Source: Candidatus Tenebribacter burtonii
GTDB taxonomy: Bacteria > Cloacimonadota > Cloacimonadia > Cloacimonadales > TCS61
Direction of reading: 5' to 3'
DNA: 32,965 nucleotides
Assembly: GCA_030765625.1 (NCBI GenBank)
Contig: JAVCCF010000019.1
Span: 1 to 32,965, forward strand
Program-made: the position numbers and the translations under genes
The notes under the pieces: generated by a model
Seen by the model: only the letters and a program-made list of their open reading frames with translations
What the model was told of the DNA's origin: nothing
The model's database searches: none
Shown: positions 17,907-25,120 of the stretch, piece after piece
Layout: each line of letters begins with the position of its first letter
How positions within the stretch are numbered: position 1 is the stretch's first letter

Positions 17907-19150
17907 TTGCTGCCTCCTTGAATAATTTCAGCTGGTTGTAATCGTGACATTTTATAGGCTGGATATACCCCGGAAATAAACCCGAAGAATATGGCGATAA
18001 GCATGCTGGTCAAAAAGATCCTGAAATTGAGGGTAAATGTCATGTCAGGTAAAAGCTGGCTTTGATTCACAATTCCTAAGATCACAGCCGCCAAAACTAA
18101 ACTGAGTAATCCACCGATGAGGGTGACAATAATATTTTCAACTATGAATTGTCCAACAAGCGTTATTGAAGATGCTCCAAAGGATTTGCGAATTCCAATT
18201 TCAGAAGATCTTTCTATGATCCTGCTCATGTTGATATTCACTAAGTTCACAGCTGGTAGTACCATAAAAATTGTCATCAAAGTGAAGAGTATAAGCATGA
18301 AAGGTCCGATATTTCCATCTTCTTTACGGAACATCTGCCGAGCAATTGCTTCTCCATATGTTGATGCATTTGTTAAAAGTGAATTATACCGCCCTTCAGG
18401 AAATTCGATGTTATCTAGATGTTTCTGCAGCTCTGCCTGTATTTTGGGAAAATCTTTTTTTTCATAAGCCAGCAGCATGGCAAACCAGCCTGGGAAATTA
18501 CTGGTTAGAGTTGCTTTGTTAAGATCTTCATTTGTATGACCCGTCGGCACCCAGATATCTGCATAAGGCATTATGCGGAGAATGGAAACATTCTTCACTA
18601 CCCCGATCACGCGGTAATTTTCACCGTCAGCCTCAATATACTCACCCACGCAGGAAAATCCATCAAAATATTCATTCCGAAGGCGCTCGTTGATCACTGC
18701 TACATGCTCAATGTTCTCCTCCTGTTGTTTATTAAACGGTTTTCCTTCCAGAAATTCAAAATCCATGATTTCCCAAAATTCACTGTCAGTATATTTTAAC
18801 CCCATATTGATCTTCCTTTCACCTTTATATACCTGTATTGGATTGTGATATGAGGATATCGAAATCACTTTTGGTGTTTTCAATGTTTTAACGTATTTAT
18901 TAAAAAACCAGGGGCTGAACAAAGGACCAGAACCACTTGCACCTGAATCGCTTGTTATCAAACCCATAGTTATGGAAAGTGTTTGATCCAGTTTTTTCTC
19001 CGGGTAATATGGTCCAAAAGTGTGATCTATAATAGAAGTAATGAGTACTAGTATTAGTAAAGTAAAACTAATTCCAAACAAACTGATAAATGTGAACAGT
19101 TTATGACGTGTCATTACTTTTAAAGCTATTTTTAGATAATTTAAAAACAT
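17903..19150 (-). CDS. MacB/FtsX-type ABC transporter permease (first)
   Basis: Inner-membrane permease of 415 residues and paralogue of the next gene. One N-terminal membrane segment (about 18-42), a periplasmic MacB-type domain (about 45-280) and three C-terminal membrane segments; SSEIGIRKSFGASS is the characteristic FtsX coupling motif and GVYPAYKMSRLQPAEII the usual end. AAGGAG precedes the ATG, 19 bases behind the ATPase stop. Pairing of two different permeases with a separate ATPase is like LolCDE, but the adaptor gene in the same operon points to a MacAB-like exporter. Confidence 0.9.
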   Translation of the reverse strand: MFLNYLKIALKVMTRHKLFTFISLFGISFTLLILVLITSIIDHTFGPYYPEKKLDQTLSITMGLITSDSGASGSGPLFSPWFFNKYVKTLKTPKVISISSYHNPIQVYKGERKINMGLKYTDSEFWEIMDFEFLEGKPFNKQQEENIEHVAVINERLRNEYFDGFSCVGEYIEADGENYRVIGVVKNVSILRIMPYADIWVPTGHTNEDLNKATLTSNFPGWFAMLLAYEKKDFPKIQAELQKHLDNIEFPEGRYNSLLTNASTYGEAIARQMFRKEDGNIGPFMLILFTLMTIFMVLPAVNLVNINMSRIIERSSEIGIRKSFGASSITLVGQFIVENIIVTLIGGLLSLVLAAVILGIVNQSQLLPDMTFTLNFRIFLTSMLIAIFFGFISGVYPAYKMSRLQPAEIIQGGSK

Positions 19151-19169
19151 GTTATCTCCTTAATTCCTG

Positions 19170-19835
19170 TTATCCAACCTGACTACCGTCAAACAATCTG
19201 ATTATTCTTTGAGTTTGCTTAGCCAGATGCTCATCGTGTGTAACCATTACTATTGTAGTATTTTCTTCTTTATTCAATCTCATCAGAATATTCATTATTT
19301 CAGCACCCATCACACTATCCAGGTTTCCAGTCGGCTCATCTGCAAGTATTAATTCTGGCTCTCCAACAATGGCTCTGGCAATTGCCACTCGTTGTCTTTG
19401 ACCACCTGATAACTGGTTTGGGAAATGTTTAATTCTTGCTTTTAAACCAACTTTTTCCAAGGCTGCCATTGCTCTTCTTTTGCGTTCGCTTCCGCTCATC
19501 CTTCTGTATAAAAGTGGGATTTCCACATTATCCAGAACTGAAAGATCGTTGATCAGATGGAAACTCTGAAAGACAAAACCTATCTTCTGATTTCTTAGTT
19601 TTGCCAGTTTAATATCTCCGAATTTCTGTACTGATTGTGAATCGATCAGAATTTCTCCATTCGTAGCAGAATCAAGTAATCCGATAATATTCAGCAATGT
19701 ACTTTTTCCACAACCGGAAGGTCCCATCACACTCAAAAATTCACCCTTTTCAACATGCAGGTTGATCGACTTCAAAGCAGTGGTTTCGATTGTATTTGTT
19801 GTGTAAACTTTGTCGATTTTGTTTAATTGGATCAT
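19170..19835 (-). CDS. ABC transporter ATP-binding protein (MacB/LolD type)
   Basis: Cytoplasmic ATPase of 221 residues energising the two following permeases. Walker A GPSGCGKST (38-46), Q-loop FVFQSFHL (about 87-94), signature LSGGQRQ (142-148), Walker B LILADEP (162-168) with NLDS, and switch His200 (MVTHDE). The length and the TALKSINLHVEKGEF opening fit the MacB/LolD/SalX group. AGGAG precedes the ATG. It lies nine bases after the TPR gene and 19 before the first permease. Confidence 0.94.
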   Translation of the reverse strand: MIQLNKIDKVYTTNTIETTALKSINLHVEKGEFLSVMGPSGCGKSTLLNIIGLLDSATNGEILIDSQSVQKFGDIKLAKLRNQKIGFVFQSFHLINDLSVLDNVEIPLLYRRMSGSERKRRAMAALEKVGLKARIKHFPNQLSGGQRQRVAIARAIVGEPELILADEPTGNLDSVMGAEIMNILMRLNKEENTTIVMVTHDEHLAKQTQRIIRLFDGSQVG

Positions 19836-19844
19836 AATTTTCTC

Positions 19845-20708
19845 CTATTTAAGTTTTTTAATTGATTTTTTACATTCGGAATTATCAGGATTGATCTTAA
19901 GACCAGATTCATACGCTGAAATTGCCTGATCGGTATTTCCCTGCAATTCATATAACATACCGAGTCGCCAATATACTGAATCTAATGCAGGACTGTCCTG
20001 GCCTGGTTTATGTTTTGAATATTGAGTCAGAAATTCAATCCCTTTTTCCAGATTCGTTCCACTAAAAACAGCAGTTCTGCCGATCTGATACATCGAATTC
20101 CATGCTTCAGGATCTTTTTGCACATGTGTCTCAAAAGTTTCGAATGCTTTGTTATATTTTTTCTGTTCCTGGTACATCATTCCCAAGGAATAATACACAT
20201 CGCTGTCTTCAGGATATTTAACAATATAAGCTTGGCAGATATTTTCAACTTGATCATATTCCTTTTCATAAAGCAGGAATTCAATTTCTATTTCCATACC
20301 TTTTTGGGGTGAAAGCTGCTTGATCTCTGCCAGATAAGTTCTTGCTTTCTTTTTATTTCCTCCGGCAATCTTGGGTGGAAAGAAATAAGAAAATGCTAGA
20401 TTTTCTCGCGATTCAATATCGTTCTGATCTACCTTTGCTACTTTTTCGAAATACTTCTTAGCTTTTTTGATGAAACCAACTGCCTTCATCATACCAGTTT
20501 CTGGATTTTGTGAAAGCTTCAGATAAGATTGTGCGATTAATCTGTTGTAAGAAAGATTGTTCTTATCTTTTTTGATTAAAGGAAGCAAAGCATCGATCGC
20601 CTCTTCATAATTCTCTTGCTCATAGAGCTTGTTTGCTTCATCGAAATTGGTACTAAATAGTAGCTGGGATGTGAGTACAATTACCATAAAAATCACGATT
20701 TTTTTCAT
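19845..20708 (-). CDS. Exported TPR-repeat protein
   Basis: Periplasmic protein of 287 residues with a signal peptide (1 to about 19). Tetratricopeptide repeats fill most of it, for example FDEANKLYEQENYEEAIDAL near 22, YYSLGMMYQEQKKYNKAFETF near 180 and the final YWRLGMLYELQGNTDQAISA region. TPR domains bind proteins. Its place between adaptor and ATPase suggests it helps assemble the exporter or handles its substrate (inference). AAGGAG precedes the ATG; the gap to the adaptor gene is 32 bases. Confidence 0.85.
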   Translation of the reverse strand: MKKIVIFMVIVLTSQLLFSTNFDEANKLYEQENYEEAIDALLPLIKKDKNNLSYNRLIAQSYLKLSQNPETGMMKAVGFIKKAKKYFEKVAKVDQNDIESRENLAFSYFFPPKIAGGNKKKARTYLAEIKQLSPQKGMEIEIEFLLYEKEYDQVENICQAYIVKYPEDSDVYYSLGMMYQEQKKYNKAFETFETHVQKDPEAWNSMYQIGRTAVFSGTNLEKGIEFLTQYSKHKPGQDSPALDSVYWRLGMLYELQGNTDQAISAYESGLKINPDNSECKKSIKKLK

Positions 20709-20740
20709 ATTGACTCCTTATTTATTTAAAATTGGATTTC

Positions 20741-21985
20741 TCATTTTATTTTAACCTTAGTCTGATGAATGTGATCTTCCATATTTGTAATAATAACCTC
20801 TTCACCTTGTTCTAGACCTTGTTCGATCTCTACCCAATCAAAATTAGTATCACCCACTACAACCGTTCTGCGATAGGCATTATCACCATCAACTACAAAT
20901 ATATCTTGTCTACCCGATCCATTGATGTAAGGTCCATTTTCTACTCTGATAATATTAGTCTTGGAAGATGTTATTACAAAAACATCCACTCTTAGGTTGG
21001 AACGCAAATGCTCATTGGTCTTATCATCTAATTCTACAATAAAATTGATAACACCGTTCTCGATGGTAGGTTTAATATTAGAGATCGTGCCTTTAAGATC
21101 AATCTCGTTAATGCGAACGTTCACAGGATTTCCCACTATTAATTTGGGAGCATGAATATCAGAGATTTTAGATTCAACTTTAAATTTATCCAGATCAGCA
21201 ATACGTGCAATGATCTCACCTTGATTAACATTTTCACCAATATCATCCTTTACCCAGGTGATAACACCATTCCGAACAGATTTAGCTTCTGCCAATTCAA
21301 GTTTTTTTTCTAGCTCTAAAAGATTATTCTCGTGGATTTTAATATTCAGATCAAGTTCTTTCAGATCAGCAACAAGGGACTTCTCTTGATTTTTGATCTT
21401 CTTACCCTTTTGAATCTGCTCGAGTCTAGCAATCCTAAGATTCAACATTGCCTGATCCAGATTGATCTTTGCCCCACCCCCAAATTCATAAATGTGTTCC
21501 TGAGCTTTAACCTGTGCTTCTAATGCTTCAATTCTTAAGTCCATGATCTCGTATTCAGCTCTAAGATCGATTAGCATCCTTTCCATATTCAATCCCAACT
21601 GGCTCTTACGGTTGATCTTTAATTCATATTCATCCTGCAGTTTTTTATAGTCAATGAGTGTAAATTCATTATTAAGTTTCAAGATAGGTTCACCTAATTT
21701 AATCTTGTCTCCTGCTTTATGATATACACTGTCAATGGTGGAGGTGAAAGGACTTGTAAGAACTTGTTCAAATTCGGGGACAACTATTCCAGATGCTGTT
21801 ATTGAACCCTCTATTGCACCAATTTCTGTAACTGCAGTTTGAATTCTAGAACGTTGTTCACTAGGATTTATTATATTTTTAAAGATAACAAACAGCAATA
21901 TAAATAGAATAAATATTACAATATATTTAGTTATCTGTTTTAGTTTTCTTTTTCTAATGTGCTCTTTTGATAATTCTTTATCCAT
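20741..21985 (-). CDS. Membrane-fusion (HlyD/MacA-type) adaptor subunit
   Basis: Periplasmic adaptor of 414 residues anchored by one N-terminal membrane helix (about 18-38, IVIFILFILLFVIF). A lipoyl-type half follows (GIVVPEFEQVLTSPF, VYHKAGDKIKLGEPIL), then a long alpha-helical hairpin (about 95-240), the second lipoyl half (GVITWVKDDIGENVNQGEII) and a beta-barrel part. It is the first gene of the operon, with GAGG before the ATG and a sigma-54-type promoter about 28 bases upstream. It would link the ABC permeases to an outer-membrane channel; no TolC-like gene is visible in the window. Confidence 0.9.
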   Translation of the reverse strand: MDKELSKEHIRKRKLKQITKYIVIFILFILLFVIFKNIINPSEQRSRIQTAVTEIGAIEGSITASGIVVPEFEQVLTSPFTSTIDSVYHKAGDKIKLGEPILKLNNEFTLIDYKKLQDEYELKINRKSQLGLNMERMLIDLRAEYEIMDLRIEALEAQVKAQEHIYEFGGGAKINLDQAMLNLRIARLEQIQKGKKIKNQEKSLVADLKELDLNIKIHENNLLELEKKLELAEAKSVRNGVITWVKDDIGENVNQGEIIARIADLDKFKVESKISDIHAPKLIVGNPVNVRINEIDLKGTISNIKPTIENGVINFIVELDDKTNEHLRSNLRVDVFVITSSKTNIIRVENGPYINGSGRQDIFVVDGDNAYRRTVVVGDTNFDWVEIEQGLEQGEEVIITNMEDHIHQTKVKIK

Positions 21986-22012
21986 TTCTCAACCTCTTTT
22001 TTTTGGATAAAG

Positions 22013-22030
22013 TTGCATTATCTATACCAA
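22013..22030 (-). promoter_or_regulatory. Sigma-54-type promoter of the exporter operon
   Basis: Read on the minus strand: TTGGTATAGATAATGCAA. GG and GC are exactly ten bases apart, and the -24 TGG and -12 TGCAA agree with the sigma-54 consensus TGGCACG-N4-TTGCA. The expected transcript start is about 22004, leaving a leader of some 18 bases that just holds the AAGAGG ribosome site. The operon itself encodes a sigma-54 activator, which strongly supports the call. Confidence 0.7.
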
Positions 22031-22082
22031 ATGTCTATTTGTATATGTATAAAAGATTTAAGTGCTATAATTAATATATTTA

Positions 22083-22116
22083 ATTGTTCGGTATTGAACA
22101 GTTTGTTCGAAAACAG
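22083..22116 (-). promoter_or_regulatory. Candidate enhancer (activator binding) dyads
   Basis: Two dyads lie about 80-110 bases upstream of the inferred sigma-54 start. On the minus strand they are TGTTTTCGAACA (22115-22104) and TGTTCAATACCGAACA (22100-22085). Both have TGTT/AACA arms, but the inner spacing differs (4 and 8). Distance and dyad form fit upstream sites for an NtrC-type dimer with a Fis-like helix-turn-helix. Binding is inferred, not shown. Confidence 0.45.
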
Positions 22117-22120
22117 ATAT

Positions 22121-22148
22121 AAAAAAACCTCTCCTTAAAGAAGAGGTT
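22121..22148 (-). terminator. Intrinsic terminator after trxA
   Basis: On the minus strand AACCTCT (22148-22142) pairs with AGAGGTT (22132-22126) and is followed by a T-run. It lies 26 bases after the trxA stop and isolates trxA from the exporter promoter. Confidence 0.85.
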
Positions 22149-22173
22149 AAATACTATTTCTAAAGATCAGATT

Positions 22174-22488
22174 TTAAATAATTGAGTCAAATTTACTGGC
22201 TATTTTATTTTTACCAACAAGACCAATAATTTGAGATTCAACTTTTCCATCTTTAAAGAAGAGCAGTGTAGGAATAGACATGATCTGATATTTTGCTGCA
22301 ATAGCAGGACTTTCATCAATATTCAATTTTACAGCTTTGATCTTACCTTCATATTCAGCAGCAACTGTTTCGAGTAATGGTGTGAGTGCTTTACAAGGTC
22401 CGCACCAAGGCGCCCAAAGATCGATAACAACAGGGATATCCGATTTAAGTACCTCTTGTTCAAATGTATCTACTGTAATTTCTAACAT
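22174..22488 (-). CDS. trxA: Thioredoxin
   Basis: Cytoplasmic dithiol oxidoreductase of 104 residues. The active site is WAPWCGPCK with Cys29 and Cys32; the cis-proline motif SIPTLLFFKDGK follows. AGGAG precedes the ATG. The gene lies 11 bases after groES and is followed by a terminator, so it is expected to share the groES transcript and thereby its CIRCE control. Confidence 0.95.
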   Translation of the reverse strand: MLEITVDTFEQEVLKSDIPVVIDLWAPWCGPCKALTPLLETVAAEYEGKIKAVKLNIDESPAIAAKYQIMSIPTLLFFKDGKVESQIIGLVGKNKIASKFDSII

Positions 22489-22499
22489 ATTCTTTTCTC

Positions 22500-22769
22500 C
22501 TATTCTATTACTGCCAAGATATCAGATCTTGAAATTATTAATAATTTTTTATCTTCAATATCTACTTCAGTGCCACCATATTTTGCATACAATATTTTAT
22601 CACCGATCTTCACCAATTCCTGTAGATCTTCATCAGTTCCAACTGCAATGATCTTACCGATTTGTGGTTTTTCCTTGGCAGTATCAGGAATGATAATGCC
22701 ACCAACATTCTTCTCTTCTAGTTCTGTTACTTCGATAACTACACGGTCATCAAGTGGTTTTAATTTCAT
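22500..22769 (-). CDS. groES: Co-chaperonin GroES (Cpn10)
   Basis: Lid of the GroEL chaperonin, 89 residues from the ATG at 22769, which has GGAGG five bases upstream. An in-frame TTG at 22781 lies inside that site and is unlikely. LKPLDDRVVIE, GGIIIPDTAKEKP (mobile loop), GKIIAVG and KYGGTEVDIEDKKLLIISRSDILAVI cover the whole Cpn10 fold. groEL is not next to it; trxA follows instead. A CIRCE-like operator lies upstream. Confidence 0.95.
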   Translation of the reverse strand: MKLKPLDDRVVIEVTELEEKNVGGIIIPDTAKEKPQIGKIIAVGTDEDLQELVKIGDKILYAKYGGTEVDIEDKKLLIISRSDILAVIE

Positions 22770-22814
22770 AATTTCCTCCAACTTTTTTTATACAAACTAA
22801 TCTATTTTTTATTA

Positions 22815-22841
22815 TTAGCAAACCCTTTTTGTGAGTGCCAG
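22815..22841 (-). promoter_or_regulatory. Degenerate CIRCE (HrcA) operator upstream of groES
   Basis: On the plus strand TTAGCAAAC, nine bases, GAGTGCCAG. The CIRCE consensus is TTAGCACTC-N9-GAGTGCTAA. Both half sites match at seven of nine positions and the nine-base spacing is exact. It lies 46 bases before the groES start, the usual place for HrcA repression. Confidence 0.72.
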
Positions 22842-22862
22842 CTTTTTGAGTCAATAAAAATA

Positions 22863-24122
22863 TTATTTATCTTTTATGCTCATGATAATATCGGAAATGT
22901 TAATGACTTTCTGTTCCCCGTTTCCCAGATCTTTTAGAATGATCTTATTCTTTATAAGTTCATTTTCACCCAAGATCAAAGCAAATTCAGTACCTGTTTT
23001 ATTTGCAGCCTTCATCTGTGCATTCATCGATGTTTTATCGGGATCGAATTCCGTGGAAATGCCATTTTCTCTTAATTCCATAATTATTTTTATTCCTGCT
23101 ATTCTGGCTTCATCACCCAAGGAAACCAGATAGACTTTTGGCTTTTGCTGCAAACCAAAGGGAAGTTTCTCTTCCTCCATCGAAAGCAGTAATCTTTCAA
23201 AACCACCGGCAAAACCAATACCCGGCATATTTTTCCCGCCCAGCTGTTCAGCCAGGGTATCGTATCTTCCACCACCGATAAGAGTATTCTGCGCTCCCAG
23301 GTTTGTATCTACAAATTCAAAAGCTGTCTGTGAATAGTAATCAAGTCCCCGCACTATCTTCGGATTTACAATATATGGAATTTCCATTGCGTTAAGATAC
23401 TCTTGAACTTTTTCAAAATTTGCCCGGCAGTCATCATCAAGATAATCAAGCATGGAAGGAGCATCTCTGGCAATTTCCTTACAACTTTTCACCTTGCAGT
23501 CTAGTACCCTTTTAGGATTTTTCTCCAATCTTTTACGGCAATCGGAACAGAGAGCATCCAAATTTGGTTTAAAGTATTCCTTAAGTGCATTATCATAATC
23601 TTTAGCACAGTTCTTGCAACCAATATTATTGATCTGAAGTACAAAATTCTTTAGTCCAAGTTTGGAGAGAAACATATAGGCAAAAGCTATCACTTCTGCA
23701 TCCGCATAGGGATTCATTGTGCCAATATTTTCAATTCCATATTGATAGAACTGACGGTACCTTCCCTTTTGGGGACGGTCATAGCGGAACATGGGACCAA
23801 GATAATAGAGTTTGGAAGAATTGGGTTTTAGCATCAATCCATTTTCAATAAATGAACGCACCACCGGAGCTGTTCCTTCCGGACGCAGGGCAAAAATTCT
23901 TCCCTTCTTATCTTCAAATTTGTACATTTCTTTTTCCACAATATCACTGGTTTCACCGACACTGCGTTCAAAGATGCCGCTCTTCTCAAAGATGGGAGTT
24001 ATGATCTCTCTATAGTTGAATCCACGTGCAACTTCCCTGAAGGCATTGATTACAAATTGCCATTTATAACTCTGATCTGGGAGAATGTCAAAGGTTCCGC
24101 GTGGTACTTTGTATCTCGACAT
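22863..24122 (-). CDS. hisS: Histidyl-tRNA synthetase
   Basis: Cytoplasmic class II aminoacyl-tRNA synthetase of 419 residues. RGTFDILPDQ at the start; motif 2 near FRYDRPQKGRYRQFYQ; the histidine motif RGLDYYSQTAFEF; motif 3 with GIGFAGGFERLLLSM. A cysteine-rich part (IGCKNCAKDY, CSDCRKRLEKNP, DCKVKSC) is common in the bacterial family. AGGAG precedes the ATG. The gap to groES is 93 bases and holds the CIRCE operator. The repeat array of the four-helix-bundle cassette begins only 16 bases upstream of the start codon. Confidence 0.96.
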   Translation of the reverse strand: MSRYKVPRGTFDILPDQSYKWQFVINAFREVARGFNYREIITPIFEKSGIFERSVGETSDIVEKEMYKFEDKKGRIFALRPEGTAPVVRSFIENGLMLKPNSSKLYYLGPMFRYDRPQKGRYRQFYQYGIENIGTMNPYADAEVIAFAYMFLSKLGLKNFVLQINNIGCKNCAKDYDNALKEYFKPNLDALCSDCRKRLEKNPKRVLDCKVKSCKEIARDAPSMLDYLDDDCRANFEKVQEYLNAMEIPYIVNPKIVRGLDYYSQTAFEFVDTNLGAQNTLIGGGRYDTLAEQLGGKNMPGIGFAGGFERLLLSMEEEKLPFGLQQKPKVYLVSLGDEARIAGIKIIMELRENGISTEFDPDKTSMNAQMKAANKTGTEFALILGENELIKNKIILKDLGNGEQKVINISDIIMSIKDK

Positions 24123-24137
24123 AAATATCTCCTTTAC

Positions 24138-24167
24138 AATTAGGAATGAGGAATGAGAGATAAGAGA
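24138..24167 (-). repeat. GGAATGAGGAATGAG array at the 3' side of the four-helix-bundle gene
   Basis: On the plus strand AATTAGGAATGAGGAATGAG and similar purine units fill the space between hisS and the stop codon of the four-helix-bundle gene, which itself lies in the last GAGATTA unit. Compared with the array on the other side (24565-24615) it is in inverted orientation. Confidence 0.65.
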
Positions 24168-24530
24168 TTATCTTTTTTCAAGATTCTCTCTTGCTGTTTT
24201 AGTAATTGAACTTAATATTCGAATCAATGAATTTGACATTTCAATTAATTCAACTAACTCTTTACTATGATCTAAATGACCATTTACAATGATTCTCAAC
24301 CAATAATTAGTTTCTCGTGATTCTTTGAAAGCTATATACATCTTAGATAGAAAATCTTTTTTTGATTGAGCAGCATTCGCTTCTTCTATGTTTGCACCAA
24401 TTGAAGTTCCAGACTTTAATAACTGATTACTGATAACAAAATTATCTTTAGATAATCTGTTCAATTTTTTACAAAATAATACTATCTTCACTGCAAAATC
24501 GAAAGAGATGTCAAGCACTTCATTTTTCAT
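24168..24530 (-). CDS. Four-helix-bundle protein (23S rRNA intervening-sequence/S23 family)
   Basis: Protein of 120 residues with the pattern of the S23/IVP family: FDFAVKIVLFCKKL, SNQLLKSGTSIGANIEEANA, KKDFLSKMYIAFKESRETNYWLR (helix 3) and a last amphipathic helix. The GTSIGANIEEA core is diagnostic. The family was first seen as ORFs inside 23S rRNA intervening sequences and is related to the Avd accessory protein of diversity-generating retroelements. Here it is neither in an rRNA gene nor near a reverse transcriptase, but between inverted repeat arrays. GAGGA precedes the ATG. The molecular role is unknown. Confidence 0.88.
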   Translation of the reverse strand: MKNEVLDISFDFAVKIVLFCKKLNRLSKDNFVISNQLLKSGTSIGANIEEANAAQSKKDFLSKMYIAFKESRETNYWLRIIVNGHLDHSKELVELIEMSNSLIRILSSITKTARENLEKR

Positions 24531-24564
24531 TTGAATATCCTCATCAACAATTCTTAATCGGCAA

Positions 24565-24615
24565 TCCCTAATTTTTCATTCCTAATTCCTAATTCCTAAT
24601 TCCTAATTCCTAATT
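24565..24615 (-). repeat. Tandem AATTAGG heptamer array at the 5' side of the four-helix-bundle gene
   Basis: Five perfect CCTAATT heptamers (24581-24615 on the plus strand) plus degenerate units (CCCTAATT, CATT) towards the gene. It directly abuts the 3' end of the SRP RNA gene. Same unit family as at 5611-5784 and 24138-24167. The regular short unit without spacers excludes a CRISPR array. Confidence 0.85.
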
Positions 24616-24620
24616 AATTA

Positions 24621-24886
24621 GAGTGTGCACCTGCAATCGATACCTATTCTAGAGCAGAAATTAACAGCCAACTCAAATCAAGTAGACCAGCGGCACATCG
24701 TGATAACTATTTAGTGCTGCTCCCTTCCGGATCTGACACAGTTCATAGCTCACAATTGCGCTGGGCTTGACTCTCAACACCACTTATTAATACTACAAAA
24801 GAAATCACTATTCTCAAACAGGAATTCAGCCCCACTATAGCGGATTGTGGGTTACAGGACGCCGCTACCTTCCCGCCTAGCACACT
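24621..24886 (-). ncRNA. ffs: Signal recognition particle RNA, long (Alu-domain) type
   Basis: RNA component of the signal recognition particle that pairs with Ffh to target membrane and secreted proteins. On the minus strand it begins GTGTGCTAGGCGGGAAGGTA and then GTAGCGGCGTCCTGTAACC, the Alu-domain start of the Bacillus-type RNA. It contains the universal Ffh-binding loop GTCAGATCCGGAAGGGAGCA (near 24745-24725) and ends GGTGCACACTC, whose GCACAC pairs with the 5' GTGTGC. Length is about 266 bases, close to the Bacillus RNA of about 270. Ends are set by this terminal pairing and may be off by a few bases. Confidence 0.92.
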
Positions 24887-24892
24887 AAAAGT

Positions 24893-24921
24893 TAATTTTT
24901 GTTATTCGGTTTTTATGTCAA
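24893..24921 (-). promoter_or_regulatory. Candidate promoter of the SRP RNA
   Basis: A perfect TTGACA on the minus strand (24921-24916) lies about 30-35 bases before the inferred 5' end of the RNA, the expected place for a -35 element. The -10 region (AAATTAACT) is a poor match, so only the -35 is convincing. Confidence 0.4.
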
Positions 24922-24990
24922 GTTTTGCTATTGGAAACTGATGTGTTTTCACCCCGGATTTGACTTAACAGCGAAGCGTTGAGTTAAGAA

Positions 24991-25081
24991 CGAGATTGAG
25001 ATTGAGGTCAGATTGAGAACGAGATTGAGATTGAGGTTGAGGTTAAGATTGAGGTTGAGGTTAAGATTGAGATTGAGTTAA
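24991..25081 (+). repeat. GAGATT/GAGGTT hexamer array
   Basis: About fifteen units of GAGATT, GAGGTT, GAGGTC and variants such as GAGGTTAAGATT follow each other. The word GAGTTAAGAA starts and ends the array. It lies within the palindromic element and has no reading frame with coding signs. Confidence 0.7.
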
Positions 25082-25084
25082 GAA

Positions 25085-25120
25085 TAAAAATAGCCTCTCA
25101 GTTTACACCGAAAGGCTATT
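25085..25120 (-). terminator. Intrinsic terminator after the GLUG-repeat protein gene
   Basis: On the minus strand AATAGCCT (25120-25113) pairs with AGGCTATT (25096-25089) around a 16-base loop and is followed by TTTTTATT. It lies about 60 bases beyond the stop codon. Confidence 0.7.

Noticed and set aside
22826-22854. TTGACT at 22854-22849 as -35 of a groES promoter.
   Set aside because: No acceptable -10 at 16-18 bases (CAAAAA is found), so the pair was not listed, although some promoter must lie here or upstream of hisS.
24168-24530. Diversity-generating retroelement (the four-helix-bundle gene as avd).
   Set aside because: No reverse transcriptase, template repeat or variable-repeat target gene nearby. 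Only the protein family is related.
24565-24615. CRISPR array.
   Set aside because: Units are seven bases long with no spacers; there are no cas genes in the window.
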